From Planococcus glaciei (GTDB taxonomy: Bacteria; Bacillota; Bacilli; Bacillales_A; Planococcaceae), in the NCBI RefSeq assembly GCF_900099655.1, contig NZ_FNDC01000025.1, forward strand, positions 1 through 34,470: DNA of 34,470 nucleotides, read 5' to 3'. Positions 25,841 to 34,470 of the stretch are shown here, piece after piece. Numbering within the stretch: position 1 is the first letter of the stretch; each line of letters begins with the position of its first letter. Position numbers and translations under genes: made by a program. Under the pieces are notes generated by a model that was not told where the DNA came from, did not search any database, and worked only from the letters and a program-made list of their open reading frames with translations.

Positions 25841-25941
25841 TGTGGATAACCGCATAATTTACGAAGCAGTTTGTACACAGCTTATCTACATGTGGATAAG
25901 CTGCTTTTGTTCAGAAAAACAGGGTTATCCACATATTCACA
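25841..25941. other. oriC: oriC, dnaA-dnaN DnaA-box cluster
   Basis: Perfect boxes lie at 25841-25849 (-), 25891-25899 (-) and 25925-25933 (+). One-mismatch boxes are at 25871-25879 (+), 25882-25890 (+, abutting the next in inverted orientation) and 25933-25941 (+, sharing one base with the preceding box). The last pair sits directly before the DnaA-trio tract, as in B. subtilis incC, where strands open. Confidence 0.95.
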
Positions 25942-25945
25942 GGCC

Positions 25946-25990
25946 CTACTACTATTACTGTCTTAAGTTCTTTAAATAAAATATATATAT
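25946..25990 (+). other. DNA unwinding element with DnaA-trio-like repeats
   Basis: CTACTACTATTACTG (25946-25960) is a run of triplets of the DnaA-trio type (complement 3'-GAT-5'). An AT-rich tract follows to 25990, including TTTAAATAAAATATATATAT. The position 5 bp past the last DnaA box fits the established opening site in Bacillus. Confidence 0.85.
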
Positions 25991-26005
25991 AAGCGAGGTT
26001 CGAGA

Positions 26006-27142
26006 ATGAAATTCGAGATAAAGCGTGAACGATTAGTCGAAGGTTTAAATGATGTAATGAAAGCAGTAAGTTCAAAAACAACGATTCCGATTTTGACAGG
26101 AATTAAAATGGATGTTTCTTCAGAAGGAATGAGATTGACGGGCAGCGATTCAGATATCACGATCCAGACGTTCATCCCGGCAGAAGAAGATGGAGAAGAA
26201 ATCATCGGCGTATCTCAAGGCGGAAGCATTGTTCTTCAAGCGAAAGTCTTCGGAGAAATAATCCGTAAGTTGCCGACCAATGAAGTGGAAATCGAAATTA
26301 CTGGAAACTTCCAAACGCATATCCGTTCAGGCAAATCTGAATTCCATTTGATTGGCTTGGACGCATTGGATTATCCGCAGCTTCCGGATATCCAGGACGA
26401 CCGTTTGTTTACCATTCCCGCGGATCTGTTAAAAACGATCAATCGCGAAACCGTATTTGCAGTTTCAAGTTCGGAAACACGTCCGGTGTTGACTGGCGTG
26501 CATTGGGAAGTAAAAGACGGGGAATTGGTATGTGTTGCGACAGACAGCCACCGTTTGGCACGCCGCAAAACAAAATTGGAGACTTTGCCGGAAGGGGAAT
26601 ACAGTGTGGTAATCCCTGGTAAAAGTTTGACCGAACTCAACAAAATTCTGGACGATACTTCAGATCCTGTTGAAATCGTGATGACGAACCAGCAAGTTCT
26701 ATTTAAATCCAAGCATATTTTGTTCTTTTCACGCCTGCTTGAAGGAAACTACCCGGATACATCCCGTTTGATTCCTTCTGAATACAAAACAGAAGTAACG
26801 GTCAACGGACGTTCGCTTCTTCAAGCAATCGACCGCGCTTCTTTGCTGGCCCGCGAAGAACGCAACAACGTTGTGCGTTTTTCCACAAATTCCGGCAACG
26901 AAGTAGAAGTTTCTTCTAATTCACCGGAAGTCGGAAAAGTGGAAGAGCAGCTTCAAGCCCAAAGCATTGAAGGCGAAGAATTGAAAATTTCATTCAGCGC
27001 TAAATTCATGATGGATGCCTTGAAAGCGATTGATGGCCAAGACGTGCTGATTCAATTTACGGGAGCGATGCGCCCGTTCATTTTGAAATCTGCACTTGAC
27101 GATTCGATTTTGCAATTGATTCTTCCTGTCCGGACCTATTAA
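26006..27142 (+). CDS. dnaN: DNA polymerase III sliding clamp (beta subunit)
   Basis: The beta clamp is a ring-shaped dimer that tethers polymerase to DNA. The 378-residue protein has three clamp domains. It begins MKFEIKRERLVEGLNDVMKAV, contains ATDSHRLARRK in the middle domain, and ends LILPVRTY, the conserved C-terminus. GAGGTTCGAGA precedes the ATG. The gene follows the unwinding element by 15 nt and ends in its own terminator. Confidence 0.98.
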   Translation: MKFEIKRERLVEGLNDVMKAVSSKTTIPILTGIKMDVSSEGMRLTGSDSDITIQTFIPAEEDGEEIIGVSQGGSIVLQAKVFGEIIRKLPTNEVEIEITGNFQTHIRSGKSEFHLIGLDALDYPQLPDIQDDRLFTIPADLLKTINRETVFAVSSSETRPVLTGVHWEVKDGELVCVATDSHRLARRKTKLETLPEGEYSVVIPGKSLTELNKILDDTSDPVEIVMTNQQVLFKSKHILFFSRLLEGNYPDTSRLIPSEYKTEVTVNGRSLLQAIDRASLLAREERNNVVRFSTNSGNEVEVSSNSPEVGKVEEQLQAQSIEGEELKISFSAKFMMDALKAIDGQDVLIQFTGAMRPFILKSALDDSILQLILPVRTY

Positions 27143-27160
27143 AAACAGAAAACACCCTCT

Positions 27161-27187
27161 AGGATAGCCGTAAAGGCTATCCTTTTT
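27161..27187 (+). terminator. dnaN terminator
   Basis: AGGATAGCC and GGCTATCCT form a 9-bp stem around GTAAA, followed by TTTT. It separates dnaA-dnaN from the yaaA operon. Confidence 0.92.
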
Positions 27188-27213
27188 ACTTTTTACCCTA
27201 AATAGGGTAAAAT
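27185..27213 (+). promoter_or_regulatory. yaaA-recF-remB-gyrBA promoter with perfect palindrome
   Basis: TTTACT (27185-27190), a 17-nt spacer and TAAAAT (27208-27213) fit sigma-A. A perfect inverted repeat with 10-bp arms, TTTTACCCTA (27191-27200) and TAGGGTAAAA (27203-27212), separated by AA, fills the spacer and most of the -10. This is the geometry of a repressor operator; the protein that would bind is unknown. Confidence 0.7.
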
Positions 27214-27249
27214 AGAGGGATAGACTACGAATTGAAGGATGAGTGCATT

Positions 27250-27489
27250 TTGAAAGAAATTGGGATTGAGACGGAATATATTACACTTGGGCAATTACTG
27301 AAAATGACAGATACGATTAGTTCAGGAGGCATGGCAAAGTGGTTTTTGAGTGAGCACGAAGTGTTTGTAAACGGAGAAGCTGAAGACCGGAGAGGCCGCA
27401 AGCTGCGCCCGAACGATACGGTAACGATTCCAGAAGTAGGGGAGTTTCGTATTGCAGTAGCTGAAGGCATGAGCTTCGATGTGGATTGA
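27250..27489 (+). CDS. yaaA: S4-domain RNA-binding protein YaaA (RlbA-like)
   Basis: This is a small S4-like RNA-binding protein conserved between dnaN and recF. With the TTG start at 27250 ([15 protein letters not shown]) it has 79 residues and contains the S4 core [19 protein letters not shown] and [12 protein letters not shown]. It is slightly longer than the B. subtilis protein (71) because of a C-terminal [20 protein letters not shown] upstream supports this start; an in-frame TTG at 27232 overlaps that site. The last 11 nt overlap recF, so the two are coupled. Confidence 0.9.
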   Translation: MKEIGIETEYITLGQLLKMTDTISSGGMAKWFLSEHEVFVNGEAEDRRGRKLRPNDTVTIPEVGEFRIAVAEGMSFDVD

Positions 27490-28591
27490 CCGCCTCGAGC
27501 TCCGCGACTACCGGAATTACGAGACGCTTGACTTATCTTTTTCTCCTGAAATAAACGTCTTTATCGGTGAAAACGCGCAAGGCAAAACCAATATCATGGA
27601 ATCCTTGTACGTTTTATCGATGGCAAAATCCCATCGAACCACCAATGACAAAGAATTGATACGCTGGAATGCCGATTATGGTAAAATTAAAGGTGATGTT
27701 TTCCGTAAATACGGGAAATTGCCTTTGGAAATCGTCTTATCCAAAAAAGGCAAAAAAGCAAAGGTCAATCATCTGGAACAACGGCGGCTCAGTGACTACA
27801 TTGGCCAATTGAATGTCGTGATGTTTGCTCCTGAGGATTTGAATTTAGTCAAAGGGAGTCCGCAAATTCGCCGGCGTTTTATCGATATGGAGATCGGCCA
27901 AATATCTCCTGTCTATTTGCATGATTTGTTGACATACCAGAAATTGTTGAAGCAACGGAATCATATACTTAAGCAAAACTACGGCAAGCAGGCCATCAAC
28001 GATGTCATGTTCGATGTTTATACGGAACAATTCATTGAAGCTGCAGTAAAAATTATACAAAAGCGCTATCAGTTCATGGAATTATTGCAAAAATGGGCTG
28101 AACCTATCCATCACGGCATTTCCCGGGGGCTGGAACAACTGCAAATCCGCTATCAACCGATCAGCGGTTTAAAGCCCGAATGGACGCCGACCGAGATGGC
28201 GTCTTTTTTAGAGCAGAAACTTGCGGAAGTTCGCAAACGGGAAATTGAGCGCGGGTTGACGCTTGTCGGCCCCCACCGCGATGAATTGCAGTTTTTGGTG
28301 AACGGCTACGATGTGCAGACTTACGGCTCTCAAGGCCAGCAGCGGACCACCGCGCTTTCATTGAAGCTGGCGGAAATAGAATTGATCAAGCAGGAAGTCG
28401 GGGAAGCGCCCGTCCTGCTGCTGGATGATGTGCTGTCAGAGCTGGACGATTACCGGCAGTCGCATTTGCTGAATACCATCCACGGTTCTGTCCAGACCTT
28501 TGTTACGACGACCAATGTAGACGGAATTCAGCACGAAACCATTCAAAATGCCCGTCTTTTCGAAGTATCCCAAGGGATAGTTAAGGGGTGA
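27479..28591 (+). CDS. recF: DNA replication and repair protein RecF
   Basis: RecF is an SMC-like ATPase that loads RecA at single-strand gaps. The 370-residue protein has Walker [10 protein letters not shown] (30-38), the signature [19 protein letters not shown], and Walker [13 protein letters not shown], all expected. The ATG lies 9 nt inside the end of yaaA. The stop overlaps the Shine-Dalgarno region of the next gene. Confidence 0.98.
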   Translation: MWIDRLELRDYRNYETLDLSFSPEINVFIGENAQGKTNIMESLYVLSMAKSHRTTNDKELIRWNADYGKIKGDVFRKYGKLPLEIVLSKKGKKAKVNHLEQRRLSDYIGQLNVVMFAPEDLNLVKGSPQIRRRFIDMEIGQISPVYLHDLLTYQKLLKQRNHILKQNYGKQAINDVMFDVYTEQFIEAAVKIIQKRYQFMELLQKWAEPIHHGISRGLEQLQIRYQPISGLKPEWTPTEMASFLEQKLAEVRKREIERGLTLVGPHRDELQFLVNGYDVQTYGSQGQQRTTALSLKLAEIELIKQEVGEAPVLLLDDVLSELDDYRQSHLLNTIHGSVQTFVTTTNVDGIQHETIQNARLFEVSQGIVKG

Positions 28592-28597
28592 CGCGTT

Positions 28598-28807
28598 ATT
28601 TACGTGCACATTGGAAAAGAACAGACAATCCGAATAGCCGAAATTATTGCCGTCACCGCGCATGAGCATTACGTGCCGGCTGCTTTTGTGCGGCTTCTCG
28701 TCCCTTTAGAGAAAGTAAAATCATTTATTGTGACCGACGATTTTGTCTACGGTTCGCCTTTGCGGGCGCAGGCCATCTTGAAAAAGATCCGGCAAAACCG
28801 GTTATAA
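28598..28807 (+). CDS. remB: RemB-like (YaaB, DUF370) regulator, possible AUU start
   Basis: This small protein of the RemA/RemB family is, in B. subtilis, linked to biofilm matrix gene control. The family starts M[YF]IH[LI]G, and here that block is encoded as ATT TAC GTG CAC ATT GGA. The AAGGGG Shine-Dalgarno (28583-28588) is 9 nt from ATT (28598) but 15 nt from GTG (28604). I annotate ATT as the likely start, giving 69 residues; the fallback is GTG 28604 with 67. The core SPLRAQAILKK matches the family tail. It lies between recF and gyrB as usual. Confidence 0.8.
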   Translation: MYVHIGKEQTIRIAEIIAVTAHEHYVPAAFVRLLVPLEKVKSFIVTDDFVYGSPLRAQAILKKIRQNRL

Positions 28808-30784
<1,977 letters not shown>

Positions 30785-30814
30785 GTGATGTAGAGTTGAG
30801 AGGAGGCTGCGGAT

Positions 30815-33397
30815 ATGGCTGAACGGCCTAGCAGTGGTGTTGAAGAAATAAATATAAGCACGGAGATGCGCACATCGTTTTTGGATTATGCGATGAGCGT
30901 TATCGTTTCCCGTGCCCTACCGGATGTGCGTGACGGGCTGAAACCTGTCCATCGCCGCATCCTATATGCAATGCACGATTTAGGAATTACATCTGACAAA
31001 GCTTATAAAAAATCAGCACGTATCGTCGGGGATGTTATTGGTAAATACCACCCACACGGCGATAGCGCTGTTTATGAAACGATGGTCCGGATGGCGCAGG
31101 ATTTCAGTTACCGATATATGCTCGTTGACGGCCACGGGAACTTCGGGTCTGTCGACGGCGATGCAGCAGCTGCCATGCGTTATACAGAATCAAGAATGTC
31201 AAAAATTTCCATGGAATTGTTGCGTGATTTAAACAAAAACACGATCGATTACCGGGATAACTACGATGGCCAGGAAAAAGAGCCGATTGTTTTGCCGAGC
31301 CGATTCCCGAACTTGCTGGTAAACGGAACATCTGGGATTGCAGTTGGTATGGCCACCAATATTCCGCCGCACCATTTAGGTGAAACGATTGACGGGGTGT
31401 TGGCATTAGCTGAAAATCCGGCGATCACCACAGAAGAATTGATGGAATTTATTCCGGGTCCTGATTTCCCGACGGGCGGCATTATTTTAGGGCGCAGCGG
31501 TATCCGCCGCGCCTATGAAACCGGCAGAGGCTCTATCATGATCCGTTCGGTGGTGGATATTGAGACCAAACCGAACGGCAAAGAAGTGATCATCGTCAAC
31601 GAACTTCCTTATCAAGTGAACAAAGCCCGCTTGATTGAAAAAATTGCGGAGCTTGTGCGCGATAAGCGAATTGACGGCATCACGGATTTGCGGGACGAAT
31701 CTGACCGCAACGGCATGCGCATTGTCATTGAAGTGCGCAGAGATGCGAGTGCCAGTGTCCTGTTAAATAATTTATACAAACAAACAGCAATGCAAACAAG
31801 TTTCGGGATCAACATGCTGGCGCTTGTCGACGGCCATCCGAAAGTGTTGGGCATAAAAGAAGTGCTTTTCCACTACTTAGAGCACCAGAAAGTGGTCATT
31901 CGCCGCCGTACGCAATTTGATTTGACGAAAGCGGAAGACCGCGCACATATCCTCGAAGGTTTGCGTATTGCATTGGATCATATTGATGCCATTATCGCTT
32001 TGATCCGGGGGTCACAGACAACTGAAGAAGCCCGCAATGGCTTGATGAGCAATTTCAGTTTGTCTGAGCGCCAATCACAGGCGATCTTGGATATGCGTCT
32101 GCAGCGTTTAACCGGACTGGAACGCGATAAAATCGAAGAAGAGTACCAAGGTTTGGTTAAGTTGATCGATGAACTTCGCGAAATTTTGGCAAACGAATAT
32201 CGCATTCTTGAAATTATCCGTGAAGAATTGACAGAAGTGAAAGAACGTTTCAGCGACGATCGCAGAACGGAAATCACTTCAGGCGGCACAGAAATGTTCG
32301 AAGATGAAGATTTGATTCCAAGAGAAGCGTCTGTTTTGACATTGACCCATAACGGTTATATCAAACGGATGCCGGCAAACACGTTCCGCAGCCAAAACCG
32401 CGGCGGCCGTGGTGTCCAGGGAATGGGCACCAACGAAGATGATTTCGTTGAGCACATGCTTTATACCTCTACCCACGATACGATCCTGTTCTTCACGAGC
32501 AAAGGGAAAGTGTATCGCAAAAAAGGGTATCAAGTGCCGGAATACGGAAGAACTGCAAAAGGCCTTCCACTGGTCAACTTGCTGGAAATCAGCAAAGACG
32601 AAAAAGTAACGGCTGTCATCCGTGTGAAAGAGTTTAAAGAAGATGCGTTCTTCTTCTTTACGACACGGGAAGGAATCAGCAAGCGGACACCGGTATCCAA
32701 TTACGCCAATATCCGCCAAAACGGGTTGATTGCCATCAGTTTGCGCGAAGAAGACGAATTGATTTCCGTTAAGCTGACCGACGGCAACCAGGAAATCGTC
32801 ATCGGAACACGTGACGGCGCATTGATCCGTTTCCCTGAAACCGATATCCGCAGCATGGGCCGGACAGCAAGCGGTGTACGTGGTATCCGTTTGCGTGAGG
32901 GCGACCAGGTTGTCGGCATGGAAATTCTGGAGAAGGACGATAATATTCTCGTCATCACAGAAAAAGGATACGGCAAACAAACCAAAGAATCCGAATACCG
33001 CGTTCAATCCAGAGGCGGTATGGGAATCAAAACTTGCCAAATCACCGACAAGAACGGACCGCTCGTGGCTGTCCGGACAGTCAACGGAACAGAAGACATC
33101 ATGCTGATCACCATCAATGGTATTTTAATCCGCATGGACGTCAACGATATTTCACAGACTGGCCGAAGCACACAAGGCGTCCGCCTAATTAAGCTCGCTG
33201 AAGAAGAAACCGTAGCTACGGTTGCCCGAGTGAAAAAAGATATTGAAATTCCAGAAGGCGCAGAAGAAGCCGAAGAAGATGTCGATTCCACATTGATTGA
33301 AGAAAGTGCGGAAGCGGATGTCTATACGGAGGATGAAGTTGTGGCTGATGAAGAAGTAGATCGTGTAGAAGAAGAAATAGATGAAGACGAAGAGTAA
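30815..33397 (+). CDS. gyrA: DNA gyrase subunit A
   Basis: GyrA is the DNA-breaking subunit. The 860-residue protein has the winged helix with catalytic Y123 (MRYTESRM) and quinolone-region residues S84 and E88 in the wild-type state (HGDSAVYE). The C-terminal beta-pinwheel carries the GyrA box QNRGGRG (about 529-535). The last ~45 residues are very acidic (for example EEEIDEDEE), longer than in B. subtilis (821 residues). AGGAGG precedes the ATG. It is the last gene of the operon, followed by a terminator. Confidence 0.98.
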   Translation: MAERPSSGVEEINISTEMRTSFLDYAMSVIVSRALPDVRDGLKPVHRRILYAMHDLGITSDKAYKKSARIVGDVIGKYHPHGDSAVYETMVRMAQDFSYRYMLVDGHGNFGSVDGDAAAAMRYTESRMSKISMELLRDLNKNTIDYRDNYDGQEKEPIVLPSRFPNLLVNGTSGIAVGMATNIPPHHLGETIDGVLALAENPAITTEELMEFIPGPDFPTGGIILGRSGIRRAYETGRGSIMIRSVVDIETKPNGKEVIIVNELPYQVNKARLIEKIAELVRDKRIDGITDLRDESDRNGMRIVIEVRRDASASVLLNNLYKQTAMQTSFGINMLALVDGHPKVLGIKEVLFHYLEHQKVVIRRRTQFDLTKAEDRAHILEGLRIALDHIDAIIALIRGSQTTEEARNGLMSNFSLSERQSQAILDMRLQRLTGLERDKIEEEYQGLVKLIDELREILANEYRILEIIREELTEVKERFSDDRRTEITSGGTEMFEDEDLIPREASVLTLTHNGYIKRMPANTFRSQNRGGRGVQGMGTNEDDFVEHMLYTSTHDTILFFTSKGKVYRKKGYQVPEYGRTAKGLPLVNLLEISKDEKVTAVIRVKEFKEDAFFFFTTREGISKRTPVSNYANIRQNGLIAISLREEDELISVKLTDGNQEIVIGTRDGALIRFPETDIRSMGRTASGVRGIRLREGDQVVGMEILEKDDNILVITEKGYGKQTKESEYRVQSRGGMGIKTCQITDKNGPLVAVRTVNGTEDIMLITINGILIRMDVNDISQTGRSTQGVRLIKLAEEETVATVARVKKDIEIPEGAEEAEEDVDSTLIEESAEADVYTEDEVVADEEVDRVEEEIDEDEE

Positions 33398-33404
33398 GAT
33401 TTTC

Positions 33405-33436
33405 AAACCCGCTGATTTGTTCAGCGGGTTTTTTTA
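33405..33436 (+). terminator. gyrA terminator
   Basis: AACCCGCTGA and TCAGCGGGTT form a 10-bp stem around TTTGT, followed by TTTTT. Confidence 0.95.
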
Positions 33437-33707
33437 TTTGGCGCTAAACGAATGTTCCATTGAATGAGAGTGGAAGATTAAGCTTCAGGCTGCCAAGAGA
33501 GTCTGGAAAGAACGAAGCGGGATTCTGTTCTTTCTATATAGAGGAAAAAGAATCGAGCAACAGAAATCTTCTCCGGGCTGTTGAATCAACTTGATTTATA
33601 GTGGCATGCGAAGTTAGAAATCGTAGATCTGAACAAATTGCTAGCATTAAAAAGTTTCCTGAAAGAAAAAGAATTTATCGAAAGCAGAAGTTTTTTTCGT
33701 AAAACTG
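33437..33707. other. Non-coding stretch upstream of the rRNA promoter
   Basis: No gene, tRNA or repeat is recognised in these 271 bp. Several A-rich runs near 33640-33690 could act as an UP-like element for the rRNA promoter. A second upstream rrn promoter was looked for and none was convincing. Confidence 0.5.
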
Positions 33708-33736
33708 TTGACGCGAATATTGTGGCATGGTATATT
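33708..33736 (+). promoter_or_regulatory. rRNA operon promoter
   Basis: TTGACG, a 17-nt spacer and TATATT, with TGG just before the -10, give a strong promoter about 190 nt before 16S. Confidence 0.88.
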
Positions 33737-33742
33737 AATCAA

Positions 33743-33926
33743 GTCGCCAATGAGTGACGCACAAAACATGAACCTTGAAAACTGAACAGCAAAACGTCAA
33801 CAGATAGCAACGGCCGCGCAAAACGGCCCGCGCAAAAATTACTGATCAGGCTTCGGCCAGATCAAGCGACTCGCGCGTTCTTCGGAACGGCGAGACGCCA
33901 GCAAGTATTTGAGCAATCAACTACTC
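33743..33926 (+). other. rRNA leader
   Basis: The leader includes the Bacilli-type stretch GAACCTTGAAAACTGAAC (33770-33787) and two hairpins capped by TTCG: around 33842-33868 (TGATC with GATCA) and around 33870-33893 (CTCGC and CGTTC with GAACG and GCGAG). These are likely antitermination and processing structures; their exact roles are not visible. Confidence 0.6.

Positions 33927-34470
<544 letters not shown>

Noticed and set aside
32279..33040. 253-residue minus-strand ORF
   Set aside because: Antisense to gyrA; phenylalanine- and cysteine-rich composition is the mirror of gyrA codons, not a protein.

Overview
The window is a chromosomal replication-origin neighbourhood from a low-to-mid GC Gram-positive bacterium of the Bacillales. 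The partial 16S rRNA at the right edge and the protein sequences best fit the Planococcus/Planomicrobium group (Planococcaceae/Caryophanaceae). That placement is from memory, not from a search. Nearly every gene is a conserved housekeeping gene in the classical order around a Bacillus-type oriC.

Layout. Left of the origin every gene but one is on the minus strand, pointing away from oriC. From oriC leftwards: rpmH, rnpA, yidC, jag/khpB; then mnmE, mnmG, rsmG; then the chromosome-organisation genes noc, soj/parA and spo0J/parB with two parS sites; then a DUF554 membrane protein, an MscS channel, a DUF951 protein and ychF; a gamma-glutamylcyclotransferase-like protein; a divergent DUF3267 metalloprotease-like gene (the only plus-strand gene here); rpsF-ssb-rpsR; yybS-gdpP-rplI-dnaB; purA; and a secreted LysM/M23 endopeptidase. 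At the extreme left edge (1-355, minus) lies the 5' part of a group IIC intron inserted just past the transcription terminator of the M23 gene. Its remainder, including any reverse transcriptase, is outside the window. Right of the origin all genes are on the plus strand: dnaA, dnaN, yaaA, recF, remB-like, gyrB, gyrA, then an rRNA operon promoter and the first ~540 nt of 16S rRNA.

The origin is bipartite. Many DnaA boxes lie upstream of dnaA (about 24077-24431). A second cluster lies between dnaA and dnaN (25841-25941), followed by a DnaA-trio-like tract and an AT-rich unwinding element.

The genes serve replication initiation and elongation (dnaA, dnaN, dnaB, ssb, recF), topology (gyrA/B), segregation and division-site control (parA, parB, noc, parS), translation (rpsF, rpsR, rplI, rpmH, rRNA, tRNA and rRNA modification), envelope biogenesis (yidC, M23 peptidase) and c-di-AMP signalling (gdpP). 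No prophage, CRISPR array, tRNA gene or defence system is visible. The non-routine items are the intron, a family of small hairpin repeats placed 3' of rpsR, rpmH and mnmG, several perfect inverted repeats in promoters, a possible AUU start codon in the remB-like gene, and a DnaA-box-like palindrome upstream of mnmE. I see no clearly new multi-gene system.
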